Source of the DNA: Caryophanales bacterium UBA6879
GTDB lineage: Bacteria; Bacillota_I; Bacilli_A; RFN20; CAG-288
DNA length: 46,537 nt
Direction of reading: 5' to 3'
NCBI GenBank assembly: GCA_002449135.1
Contig: DKCH01000063.1
Span: 1-46,537, forward strand
In this document: one piece after another, positions 6,728 through 15,595 of the stretch
Layout of the letters: each line of letters opens with the position of its first letter
How positions within the stretch are numbered: the stretch's first letter is position 1
Notes under the pieces: model-generated
Database searches by the model: none
The model's input: only the letters and a program-made list of their open reading frames with translations
Told to the model about the DNA's origin: nothing
Made by a program: the position numbers and the translations under genes

Positions 6728-9430
6728 ATGAAAACCCCTGAACAAAACAACCAAAATCAAAATCCAAATATTAATCCTCGTTTTAAACGTCGCTTTTGGA
6801 TTTGGTATTTAATTGCTTTTGCTTTAATTGCAGTCTTCATTGGTACTTTTGTTACTCGTTATACAAATAAAGTTAATGAAAGATACACAGATGCTGATAT
6901 GACTTTGACTTATAATGAAGGGTCAGAAAAAACAATTGAAAATGTTGATTGGTCTAAGTCTGGGAAACTTGCTAATATATTATGGACTAGCAATGTTACA
7001 TCTTTACAGTATGCGGATCATTCTGAAACTAATTATCGTGAAATAGTGGGTAGTTATACAGTTACTACTAATAACAAGACCTCTACTATTAGATTTTCTG
7101 CTGTTTTAGGTTTAAATAATGTTTCCAGAACTAATTTTGATACTATTTTATCTAGTAGAACTTTAATTAAACCAGAAGATGGTAAATCTATTTATTACTA
7201 TAGTGGTGATTATCCAATAGTAAATGTTGTTGATTATACTACTCAAAATTCTTGGACTTCTTATATACCTACAATTATTATGTGGGTTGTTATTATAGGT
7301 ATTGGTGTTTATTTAGTTTCTCGTTTATCTAAATCTATGAATTCTGCTATTGGTCAAGCTAATAGAGGAATGGATTTTAATTCATCAAGAGCGAGAAAAG
7401 AAACTAATACTAAAGTAAAGTTTAAAGATGTTGCTGGCTGTGATGAAGTTAAAGCTGAATTAGTTGAGCTTGTTGATTATTTTAAAAACGCTAAAGCTTA
7501 TACCCGTTTAGGTGCTAAGTTGCCACGTGGTTTCTTGCTTGTAGGTCCACCGGGTACTGGTAAAACCTTACTTGCTAAGGCTGTTGCTGGTGAAGCTAAT
7601 GTTCCTTTCTATTCAATTTCAGGTTCTGATTTTGTAGAAATGTATGTTGGTGTTGGTGCTGGCCGTGTTAGAGATATGTTTAGAGTTGCTAAACAAAATG
7701 CTCCTTGTTTGATTTTTATTGATGAAATTGATGCAGTTGGACGTCAAAGAGGTGCAGGTTTAGGTGGCGGTAATGATGAAAGAGAACAAACTTTAAACCA
7801 ACTTTTAGTTGAAATGGATGGTTTTGAAGATAATTCTGGTGTCATTGTTATGGCTGCTACTAATAGAGCAGATGTTCTTGATCCTGCTTTAACAAGAGCA
7901 GGTAGATTTGATAGGCAAATTACTGTTGATTTACCAGATAAAGAAGGAAGAGAAGCAATATTAAAAGTTCATGCTAGAAACAAAATCGTTTCTAATACTG
8001 TAGACTTTGGTGCTATTGCTAATCGTACTGTTGGTTTTTCTGGTGCTGATTTGGCCAATATTTTAAATGATGCGGCAATATTAGCAGTTAGAGAAAAGAA
8101 AAATGCTATTGACATGGATGATATTGATGAAGCTATTGATAGATCCATTGCTGGTCCTGCTAAAAGTAATAAAGGTATGTCTGAAGAAGAAAAGCGTAGA
8201 GTCGCTTATCATGAATCTGGACATGCTGTTATTGGTATTAGATTGCAACATTCAGAAAAGGTTCAACGTATTACTATTATTCCTCGTGGAAGAACTGGTG
8301 GTCATGTTTTAATGACTCCTGAAAGTGATAGATTTGTTTTAACTAAATCTGAATTAATGGCCCAAATTACTGGTTTACTTGGTGGTCGTACATCTGAAGA
8401 ATTATTCTTTGGTGATGTTTCAACTGGTGCTAGTAATGATATTGAACAAGCTACAAGAATTGCTAGAGCAATGGTTGTTGAATATGGTATGTCTGATTTA
8501 GGCCCTATTCAATATGAAAGAAACACTGGTTCGGTTTTCTTAGGTAGAGATTACAATAATACTCAAGCTAATTATTCTACTCAAGTTGCTTATGAAATTG
8601 ATAAAGCAGTAAGAAGCATTATTGATGAATGTCATGAACAATGTTTAAAGTTACTTACTAAATATAAGGATGATGTTGAATTAATCGCTAAAACTTTAAT
8701 TGAGCATGAAACAATTACTGCTGAACAAATTGATTACTTATTAGCTAATCGTAAATTACCAGAAAAACCTCAGGTAGTAAAAACTGAGGAAGTAAATCTT
8801 AATAAGCCAGAAGATCCTACTAATATTTCTAATACTGAAACTAAAAAAGAAGAAAAAGAAACTGGATTAGAAAGTAAGGTTGAAACTCCAGTAGTTGAAG
8901 TTAAAGAAGATGAAAACAAAAAGCAATTTAACCTTGATAAAGCTGGTTTAGATCTTCAAAGTAAATTACCTATGTTTAGTGAACATGCCTCATTAATTGT
9001 CTTGTTCTGTGAAGTTGATGATGGTGAAGTAATTAATACTAGAAAAGCTAAAAAGATCATCTTAGATGCTACTAATAGTTTAATTGCTAGAACTGAAGGA
9101 ATTGGAGAAACGGTATCCGATAAAATTGCTAAACAAGGTGTTATCTTAACAGTTAAGAAGAGTACTTGGACTCAGTTTTATGACAAAGCAACTGATTTTG
9201 GTCAGTATGTTGAGGATACTACAGGTGTAGAAGTTATTTATGTTCCTGTTGAACCTAATTCATTTGCAAAAATTGAAGAAATGGTTCAAGGTACTATCGC
9301 TAAAGCAGTTAAAAAAAGTAAAATAGTAAAACCTACAAGTTCTACTATTAATAAAGACGTTGAAAAGACTATTGACGATTTAAAAGATTCTGTTAATAAG
9401 TCTGATGATCAAAACAAAAAGGATCAGTAA
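6728..9430 (+). CDS. ftsH: ATP-dependent zinc metalloprotease FtsH with C-terminal extension, 900 aa
   Basis: FtsH is a membrane-anchored AAA+ protease that degrades misassembled membrane proteins and regulators. Two membrane segments flank an external domain (about 23-43 and 180-198). Walker A GPPGTGKT is at 273-280, Walker B LIFIDEID follows, and the second region of homology contains the arginine fingers in TRAGRFDR. The zinc motif HESGH is at 495-499. The core ends near residue 680, the usual full length being about 610-690. The remaining 220 residues comprise a Glu/Lys-rich linker and a predicted globular domain (about 740-855, beginning HASLIVLFCEVDDGEV) that I do not recognise. AAGGAGGTG precedes the start. 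The convergent tetR gene is separated by a long hairpin. Confidence 0.95.
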   Translation: MKTPEQNNQNQNPNINPRFKRRFWIWYLIAFALIAVFIGTFVTRYTNKVNERYTDADMTLTYNEGSEKTIENVDWSKSGKLANILWTSNVTSLQYADHSETNYREIVGSYTVTTNNKTSTIRFSAVLGLNNVSRTNFDTILSSRTLIKPEDGKSIYYYSGDYPIVNVVDYTTQNSWTSYIPTIIMWVVIIGIGVYLVSRLSKSMNSAIGQANRGMDFNSSRARKETNTKVKFKDVAGCDEVKAELVELVDYFKNAKAYTRLGAKLPRGFLLVGPPGTGKTLLAKAVAGEANVPFYSISGSDFVEMYVGVGAGRVRDMFRVAKQNAPCLIFIDEIDAVGRQRGAGLGGGNDEREQTLNQLLVEMDGFEDNSGVIVMAATNRADVLDPALTRAGRFDRQITVDLPDKEGREAILKVHARNKIVSNTVDFGAIANRTVGFSGADLANILNDAAILAVREKKNAIDMDDIDEAIDRSIAGPAKSNKGMSEEEKRRVAYHESGHAVIGIRLQHSEKVQRITIIPRGRTGGHVLMTPESDRFVLTKSELMAQITGLLGGRTSEELFFGDVSTGASNDIEQATRIARAMVVEYGMSDLGPIQYERNTGSVFLGRDYNNTQANYSTQVAYEIDKAVRSIIDECHEQCLKLLTKYKDDVELIAKTLIEHETITAEQIDYLLANRKLPEKPQVVKTEEVNLNKPEDPTNISNTETKKEEKETGLESKVETPVVEVKEDENKKQFNLDKAGLDLQSKLPMFSEHASLIVLFCEVDDGEVINTRKAKKIILDATNSLIARTEGIGETVSDKIAKQGVILTVKKSTWTQFYDKATDFGQYVEDTTGVEVIYVPVEPNSFAKIEEMVQGTIAKAVKKSKIVKPTSSTINKDVEKTIDDLKDSVNKSDDQNKKDQ

Positions 9431-9433
9431 ATT

Positions 9434-9497
9434 AAAAGCACTTAATAATAGGTTTCTAAATTTTAAGAATAGAGACTTATTAATTAAGTGCTTTTTT
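9434..9497. terminator. Bidirectional terminator between ftsH and the TetR gene
   Basis: AAAAGCACTTAAT (9434-9446) is complementary to 9483-9495. The stem continues inward through 9447-9458 with 9470-9481 using G-U pairs, leaving a loop of about 11 bases. T-runs on both strands suit termination of both convergent genes. Confidence 0.8.
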
Positions 9498-9502
9498 ATT
9501 AA

Positions 9503-10090
9503 TTAATTTTTATTTAATTGTTTAGTTGCTAAGGGTGTTAAAAGTAAAATTTCTAAATAGTTTACAACTTCTTTTTCACTATATTTTTTGTTAGTTGCGT
9601 TGAAGTAAATGATATTAACAATTGCACCAGTATAAAATGATTCAATAACGGAAGCAGGTATTTTTACATTTATTTTTTTATTATATTCTTTAAAAATCCA
9701 ATCGATATTTTCTTTTATAAAATTATAAAAAATCCAATATAGTGATTTAGTTTGATCATTTTGAAGAATTTTACCTAGTTCTAAAGGATTAGTAAAAAGA
9801 AAATGAACAACTTTTTCAATTAATATCTTTAAAGTATTTAAAGGATTAAATTCATCTTTTTGACTAAGAGTCTCTTCATAAATTTTATTAGTATAACGCT
9901 TAAGTAAAAAAGACATTAAGTCATTTTTATCTAAGAAGTTATTGTAAAAAGTGTTTTTGGAGACTAAGGCTTTATCTGTTATTTCTTTTATTGAAATATC
10001 ATCAAAGTTTTTTTCTTTTAGTAATTCAGCTAGTGCGTTTGCTAGATCTCTTTTTGATCTAATGACTCTTGAATCTTCTTTTTTTTGCAT
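9503..10090 (-). CDS. TetR/AcrR-family transcriptional regulator, 195 aa
   Basis: The N-terminal DNA-binding domain (about 10-57) shows the TetR pattern: a recognition region ISIKEITDKALVSKNTFYNNF followed by a K-D-L-M helix. The C-terminal 130 residues are helical, as expected for ligand binding and dimerisation. GAGG lies upstream of the ATG. It is divergent from the ABC exporter operon starting at 10235, so it is probably that operon's repressor. The ligand is unknown. Confidence 0.85.
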   Translation of the reverse strand: MQKKEDSRVIRSKRDLANALAELLKEKNFDDISIKEITDKALVSKNTFYNNFLDKNDLMSFLLKRYTNKIYEETLSQKDEFNPLNTLKILIEKVVHFLFTNPLELGKILQNDQTKSLYWIFYNFIKENIDWIFKEYNKKINVKIPASVIESFYTGAIVNIIYFNATNKKYSEKEVVNYLEILLLTPLATKQLNKN

Positions 10091-10151
10091 GTTATGCCTC
10101 TTTTATAAATATTGGGCAATTTTATCAATTTTGTTTAATATCTTACAATTG

Positions 10152-10166
10152 GTATTTTAAAATTAC
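10152..10166. promoter_or_regulatory. Candidate TetR operator in the divergent intergenic region
   Basis: GTATTTTAAAATTAC is a near-palindrome (GTA/TAC around TTTTAAAA plus one inserted T). It lies about where the -35 box would fall for the TATACT (10181-10186) upstream of the exporter genes. No recognisable -35 is present. The assignment is weak because the sequence is AT-only in the centre. Confidence 0.25.
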
Positions 10167-10234
10167 TCAACTATTGTTATTATACTTAATGTATGAAATT
10201 GGTCAAGTGCTCAATATCTTTATAGGAGGTCAAT

Positions 10235-11152
10235 ATGGGTGTTATTCAAATAAAAAATTTAACAAAAGACTTTGGCCATAATAGAGGAGTCTTTAATATC
10301 AATATTGATATTAATAAAGGTGAATGTTTTGGATATTTAGGTCCTAATGGTGCTGGTAAATCAACAACAATAAGACAATTAATGGGCTTTACTAGACCTG
10401 ATTCAGGGGCTTGTTATATTAATGGAATTGATGTTAGTAAAGATCGTGTAAGAGCTATGCAAGAAGTTAGTTATATTCCTGGGGAATTAGCTTTACCTAA
10501 TCAATTAACAGGTGATGAATTAATTGAAATTAATAAAGAATTAAAGGGAGTTACTAGCGATACTTTTTTAAATTATTTAAAAGATTATTTTCAACTAAAC
10601 AGCAAAATTAAAGTAAAAGAAATGTCTTTAGGAATGAAAAGAAAGTTAGCCATTGTTTTAGCTTTTATTAATGATCCTAATATTATTATTATGGATGAAC
10701 CTTCTTCTGGTCTTGATCCTGATATGCAGGATAAATTTATTTCTTTAATTAAAGCAGAAAAAGAAAGAGGTAAAACGATTTTACTTTCTAGTCATATTTT
10801 TAGAGAAGTCGATGTTTCTTGTGATCGAATTACTATAATTAAGGATGGACACTTAGTTTCTACTTTTTTAGCTAAGGATTTAAAACATAATAGTACTAAA
10901 ACATATAAAATTAATTTAAAGGATTTAAAAAGTTATTCACTATTTTTAAAAGAATCTAAGACTGATTTTAAAATTGTTGATCACAATAAAGAAGATAAAT
11001 CTATTCTTTTAAGTTGTGATGATAATAAAATCTCTAGTTTAGTTGATTTGCTTTCTAAGTTTAAAATTGTAGATTTTAAAGAAAAGAAAGAAACATTAGA
11101 AGATTACTTTATGCATTTTTATAAAGAAGATAGAACATATAAAGGAGTCTAA
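10235..11152 (+). CDS. ABC exporter ATP-binding protein, first subunit, 305 aa
   Basis: The nucleotide-binding domain has Walker A GPNGAGKST (36-44), signature MSLGMKRKL and Walker B IIIMDEPSSGLDP, then the switch histidine in LLSSHIF. This is the drug/bacteriocin-type (CcmA-like) ATPase group with an accessory C-terminal region of about 90 residues. TAGGAGGT precedes the start, and the stop is directly followed by the second ATPase gene. It would pair with the next protein as a heterodimer powering the 774-residue permease. The substrate is not deducible. Confidence 0.9.
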   Translation: MGVIQIKNLTKDFGHNRGVFNINIDINKGECFGYLGPNGAGKSTTIRQLMGFTRPDSGACYINGIDVSKDRVRAMQEVSYIPGELALPNQLTGDELIEINKELKGVTSDTFLNYLKDYFQLNSKIKVKEMSLGMKRKLAIVLAFINDPNIIIMDEPSSGLDPDMQDKFISLIKAEKERGKTILLSSHIFREVDVSCDRITIIKDGHLVSTFLAKDLKHNSTKTYKINLKDLKSYSLFLKESKTDFKIVDHNKEDKSILLSCDDNKISSLVDLLSKFKIVDFKEKKETLEDYFMHFYKEDRTYKGV

Positions 11153-11153
11153 T

Positions 11154-12053
11154 ATGGGATTAATTAATATAGATAATATTACTAAAGAATACGCTCCTGA
11201 AAGAGGAAACTTCAATATTAGTCTAGAAGTTAAAAAAGGTGAAACTATTGGTTTAGTTGGTGAGAACGGAGCGGGTAAAACTACTTTGTTAAGACAAATT
11301 ATGGGATTTATAAAATCCGATAGTGGGAAGATTACTATTAATAATTTAGATGCTTATAATAACGCAAGTGAATTAAAAAGAATTATAGGTTATATTCCAG
11401 GTGAAATTAATTTTCCTGATTATAAAACTGGAAATGAATTTTTAAAGAACTATATTGCTGTTAATAATTTACCTGAAGAATCTACTAAATTAGCAGATAG
11501 CATTATCAAAAGAATGCAATTAGATATAACAGCTTATCCTAAAAGAATGTCTAAAGGTATGAAACAAAAGACTGCAATTGTAGCTTCTTTGATTAAGCAA
11601 GCACCAATTTTATTAGCAGATGAACCAACAACAGGTCTTGATCCGTTAATGAGAGATGAATTTTTAAAATTAGTTTTAGAAGAAAAACAAAAAGGAACAA
11701 CAATTATTATGTCTTCTAATACAATTGAAGAATTGGAAAAAGTAGCTGATAGGGTTGTCTTTATTTCTAAAGGAAAAATTGTTGATATTGGTGATGTTAA
11801 AAAGATTGATAATGAAACATTTAATGATTATAAAATTGAATTTTTAAACAAAAAAGATTATCAAAGTAGTTTGAAGCATAAATTCTTTATTCTTTTAAAG
11901 AAAAAAGATGAGATGAATCAAATTTCAATTAGAATTGAAAAAACTAATTTAAATAAGTTGTTTGAATTCTTAAAAGGCAAGAAGATTAAGTTTATTAGTC
12001 AAATCCCATATGATTTACAAACTTATTTTGATGAAAGAAGAAAGGAGAATTAA
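11154..12053 (+). CDS. ABC exporter ATP-binding protein, second subunit, 299 aa
   Basis: Walker A GENGAGKTT is at 36-44, with signature MSKGMKQKT and Walker B LLADEPTTGLDP. The usual switch histidine is an Asn here (IIMSSNTIEE), so one composite ATP site may be weakened, as in several heterodimeric ABC exporters. It is about as long as its neighbour and similar throughout, suggesting duplication. It starts one base after the upstream stop with its own AAAGGAG site, and the permease starts 2 bases after its end. Confidence 0.9.
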   Translation: MGLINIDNITKEYAPERGNFNISLEVKKGETIGLVGENGAGKTTLLRQIMGFIKSDSGKITINNLDAYNNASELKRIIGYIPGEINFPDYKTGNEFLKNYIAVNNLPEESTKLADSIIKRMQLDITAYPKRMSKGMKQKTAIVASLIKQAPILLADEPTTGLDPLMRDEFLKLVLEEKQKGTTIIMSSNTIEELEKVADRVVFISKGKIVDIGDVKKIDNETFNDYKIEFLNKKDYQSSLKHKFFILLKKKDEMNQISIRIEKTNLNKLFEFLKGKKIKFISQIPYDLQTYFDERRKEN

Positions 12054-12055
12054 AA

Positions 12056-14380
12056 ATGTCTAGTGAAGAAAATATTAATTTACCAAAAGATTTAGAAACT
12101 ACCAGTTCTACTAAAGAAAAAAGAGAGCTTTTATTTTCTAAAGCAATTTTTAAAGAGAGTTTTAAAACTAATAAAAAGAATTTAGGAATAGTAGCTGTTG
12201 CTAACATGATATTAGTAATGGTTATTATTTTAATTATGTCTACTTTAAAAATTAATGCTACAAGTTCTGCTATGAAGAATCTTTTTTCTAATAGTGATGC
12301 TGAATCTGAAGTTAAAAATGGTGCAGTAAGTTATTATCAAAGTTATAGTCAAGCAGCTAGTAATTTTGTTTTACTTGATTCTAGTTTAACTCAAATGACT
12401 GATGATTTAACTAAGGTTTTACAACTTAATAAAGATAAAACTCTTAAAAAGAGTATTGATGAGTTACAAATAGTTTATGATGCTGCTTATAAATTAACTA
12501 GTGGAGATGAAAATACTAAACATAATGCTGGTAAAAACGCTGTTTTAGCTATTGCTGATAAACAAATTGATGATAATACTTCTTTATCTAGTGAAGAAAA
12601 GGTTTTAACTAAGTATCTTATTTCTAATTATTTTGATGAAAAATTTAAAAATAGTAGCTTATCTTATGAACAAATTATTAATAATATTGCACCTAAATGT
12701 TTCAGTTTAACTTTAAAAGATACTTTGAAATTAAGTGATGAAGTTACTACAAACTTAGAAAATAAGATTACTGAAATGTTTAAAGAATATGAAAAGGATA
12801 ATAATAAATTAAATGAAGTAGCTACTAATTATACTTTCCAAGTCTTAAAATTGGCCTTAGCTAATGATGAACAAATTAGTGAAGCTATTAGTGGTGTAGA
12901 AAAAGCATATAATGAAGATTATAACAAGTATCTAAATGACGCTAATTATAAATATGAAAGTATTAAAAATACTATTGTAGGATTAGTAAATGAAAGTCTT
13001 AATGAATTAGCTTATTATAATTATTTACCTGCCTTTGAAGTTAAATATGTTACTAATGATTTAGGTTATCCTATTACCTATGTAAATACTAATGAATATG
13101 ATGAGGATGGTAATCCAATTAAGAAAGAACTTGCTTTAAAGAGTTATGAACCAGATAAATTTATAGTTGTAGATGGTGAATTAGGTGCTAAAGCTAATTT
13201 AGTTCAAAAGATGCATAAGGATATTTTAACTGGTTCTAAATATACTGAAGATGAGATTAATCAAGCTAAAGAAGATGCTAAAAGTGATGTTGAATCATTA
13301 AATAAAAGCTTAAATAATTTCATGAATGATTTTGTTAAAGATTATCAAAATAAGACTAATTATTATGAAAATGAAGTAATTAATACTACTAAAATTACTA
13401 ATCTAGTTTTAAGTGAAGTTACTGATTTAGCTAGTAAACAAGTAGTGGAACAATATAATAGTAAAAATAACACTAAATATACTGATATTACACAAATCAC
13501 TTCTGAAAATGGACAAATGAATGGAACTAGTTTGGCTAATCAAATTAATAATTATGCTGCTAGTGCTATTGCTTCTTATAATAAGATTTATAGTGATAAA
13601 TTAAATAGTGGATATTCTAAGAATGATGCAATGTTAGCTTCAATGGTAGTTTCTACTTCTTCTGTTATGTCTATGCTTCCTAATGATGTTAATGATTCTT
13701 TAACTGAAATGGGAGACATGAATACTTATGGAATTATTGTTGGTATGGTTGGTTTTGCTATTGCTTTAGTTTTAGTTCCAATGGCTTATTTAATTATGCT
13801 TAATAATTCATTAGTTGCTCAGAAAGTTGAAAATGGTTCTTTAGCCTTTACTTTCTCTACTCCTACTAAACGTTCTACATATATTTTTACTGAAGAAGTT
13901 TATATGATCTTTTCTTCTACAATTATGGCTTTAGCATTATTCTTAGGAGCTTTAATTGCTAGAACTATAGCTATAGGTTTAGGTGCTACTGATTTTAATA
14001 CTTCCTTAACTATTGAAATGCTTGCTAAATTTGCCTTAGGTAATTACTTAATAACTTCTACTTTAGGTTCTATTTGTTTCTTAATGTCTACAATCTTTAA
14101 TAAATCTGGTCAAGCTTTAGGTATTGGTGGTGGTATTTCTATCTTCTTCTTTATTTGCGCAATTTTAGGCTTGTTTGGTACAAAGGCAATTCCTGGTACT
14201 GTAAGAATTGATACAATGAATTACTTTAATTATTTAACTATCTTTTCTTTAAATGATGCTTATAGTGTAATTACTGATAATGTTATTTTCTATTATAAGT
14301 TGATTGGTTTGATATTAGTGAGTGCTATATGCTTAACTAGTTCAATTTTGATCTTTAATAAAAAGGATTTGCCTTTATAA
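12056..14380 (+). CDS. ABC-2-type exporter permease with large external domain, 774 aa
   Basis: One membrane segment near the N-terminus (about 41-66) is followed by a hydrophilic helical region of about 480 residues. A cluster of about five to six membrane segments begins near residue 557 (GIIVGMVGFAIALVLVPMAY) and ends near the C-terminus. This resembles ABC-2/YhgE-type permeases, in which a long extracytoplasmic domain separates TM1 from the rest. The external part is rich in Asn, Lys and coiled-coil-like heptads. GAAAGGAG precedes the ATG. Together with the two ATPases and the divergent TetR it forms a regulated efflux or lipid/peptide export unit. Confidence 0.85.
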   Translation: MSSEENINLPKDLETTSSTKEKRELLFSKAIFKESFKTNKKNLGIVAVANMILVMVIILIMSTLKINATSSAMKNLFSNSDAESEVKNGAVSYYQSYSQAASNFVLLDSSLTQMTDDLTKVLQLNKDKTLKKSIDELQIVYDAAYKLTSGDENTKHNAGKNAVLAIADKQIDDNTSLSSEEKVLTKYLISNYFDEKFKNSSLSYEQIINNIAPKCFSLTLKDTLKLSDEVTTNLENKITEMFKEYEKDNNKLNEVATNYTFQVLKLALANDEQISEAISGVEKAYNEDYNKYLNDANYKYESIKNTIVGLVNESLNELAYYNYLPAFEVKYVTNDLGYPITYVNTNEYDEDGNPIKKELALKSYEPDKFIVVDGELGAKANLVQKMHKDILTGSKYTEDEINQAKEDAKSDVESLNKSLNNFMNDFVKDYQNKTNYYENEVINTTKITNLVLSEVTDLASKQVVEQYNSKNNTKYTDITQITSENGQMNGTSLANQINNYAASAIASYNKIYSDKLNSGYSKNDAMLASMVVSTSSVMSMLPNDVNDSLTEMGDMNTYGIIVGMVGFAIALVLVPMAYLIMLNNSLVAQKVENGSLAFTFSTPTKRSTYIFTEEVYMIFSSTIMALALFLGALIARTIAIGLGATDFNTSLTIEMLAKFALGNYLITSTLGSICFLMSTIFNKSGQALGIGGGISIFFFICAILGLFGTKAIPGTVRIDTMNYFNYLTIFSLNDAYSVITDNVIFYYKLIGLILVSAICLTSSILIFNKKDLPL

Positions 14381-14399
14381 ATTAAATAAATAAATATAT

Positions 14400-14443
14400 A
14401 AAAAAGGACTATTGAAAACTAAAAAATCAATAGCCCTTTTTAA
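14400..14443 (+). terminator. Terminator of the ABC exporter operon
   Basis: AAAAAGGACTATTGA (14401-14415) pairs with TCAATAGCCCTTTTT (14427-14441) except for one A-C mismatch, with a loop of about 11 bases and a terminal T-run. Confidence 0.75.
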
Positions 14444-14516
14444 TTTTACAATTTTTTTACATTTTAAAATTGTTTTCAGAGTTAGAATAAGTTTGAATTG
14501 TGAGGAATGTTATATT

Positions 14517-15593
14517 ATGAATTCAAAAATTAAAACTGTTGCTGTCGCTTTTGCTAGTTTATTGTTATTAGCTTCATGTAATCCTACTGATAGTGAAAAT
14601 AATAGCGAAACTACTAAAACTGTTGTAAATGTTTATATGCCTTCTCCAGCTGGTTTACAAACTAAAATCGAAAAAGGTTTTGAAAAAGCATATCCTAATA
14701 TTGATATGAATGTTACTTCTGGTACTACTGGTGAATTATTAGCTAAAATCGAAGCTGAAAAAAATAATCCTATTTGTGATGTTTTAATCTTAGCTAGCTG
14801 GTCTGATGGTCTTAATTCTTTAAATAGTTTAGAATTAGAAGCCTATGAACCTGTTAATAGTGATAAATTAGATTCTAGATTTAAAGAAGATAGTAAAAAG
14901 ATTTGGGGAACTTCTGCTTCTTCTGTTGGTGTTTTATATAATACTGATACTGTGAAAAAAGAAGAAATTGAAAAACTTGATTGGAGCGACTTTGGTAATG
15001 CAGATAAATTAACAGCAATTACTAGTAGTGGTGAAAAAGCTAAGGTTATTATTCCTGATCCTACTAAATCTGGTGCTGCTAAAGATTTCTTTGCTGGTTT
15101 ATTAACTAGCACTAATAAGAATGCTAACTTTACAGATTCTAATGATGCTGTCTATGATTTAATTAGATCATATAAAAATGCTGGTGTTACAAATGGCGGT
15201 GGTAATAAACCTGCCTTAGCAAGTGTAGAAGATGGACAAAAAGATGTTTTAATAGCTGGTGTTGATTATAATGCTTATGCTGATAGTGCTAAAGGTAAAC
15301 ATGTTGGTATTTATTTCCCTAAAGGTGGAACAGTTGTTAATGCTAGACCTGCTATGATTATGAAATCTTCTAAAAATAAAGATTCAGCTAAAAAAGTTAT
15401 GGATTATTTAGTAAGTGAAGAAGCTCAAAAATTTGTAGCTGATGCCTACTTATTACCTGGTAGAACTGATGTTCCTGCTAATAGTGCTAGAGTTAGTTTA
15501 AAAGATAGTAAAGAAATTTCTGAATTAGATTGGAATTTAATGTCTACTAAAGGTAGTGAAATTGCTACTAGTATTGTTAATCTTTTAAAATAA
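14517..15593 (+). CDS. ABC importer substrate-binding lipoprotein (Fe3+ or phosphonate type), 358 aa
   Basis: The start is ATG 14517 with GAGGA upstream; the longer frame from 14412 runs through the preceding terminator and is unlikely. The signal peptide ends in the lipobox LASC, so the protein is membrane-anchored. The mature part is a class-II periplasmic-binding fold: VVNVYMPSPAGLQTKIEKGF at the start, SSVGVLYNTD in the hinge region and a final YLLPGRTDVPANS. These match the ferric-ion/2-aminoethylphosphonate group; the substrate cannot be chosen between these from sequence alone. The permease and ATPase follow directly. Confidence 0.85.
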   Translation: MNSKIKTVAVAFASLLLLASCNPTDSENNSETTKTVVNVYMPSPAGLQTKIEKGFEKAYPNIDMNVTSGTTGELLAKIEAEKNNPICDVLILASWSDGLNSLNSLELEAYEPVNSDKLDSRFKEDSKKIWGTSASSVGVLYNTDTVKKEEIEKLDWSDFGNADKLTAITSSGEKAKVIIPDPTKSGAAKDFFAGLLTSTNKNANFTDSNDAVYDLIRSYKNAGVTNGGGNKPALASVEDGQKDVLIAGVDYNAYADSAKGKHVGIYFPKGGTVVNARPAMIMKSSKNKDSAKKVMDYLVSEEAQKFVADAYLLPGRTDVPANSARVSLKDSKEISELDWNLMSTKGSEIATSIVNLLK

Positions 15594-15595
15594 GA

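Noticed and set aside
10069..10281. Plus-strand ORFs across the TetR-ABC promoter region
   Set aside because: They overlap the regulator's start and the exporter's start in other frames and lack ribosome sites.
14412..14516. Longer N-terminus for the substrate-binding lipoprotein
   Set aside because: It would begin inside the preceding terminator hairpin and bury the signal peptide; ATG 14517 has a ribosome site and yields a proper lipobox.
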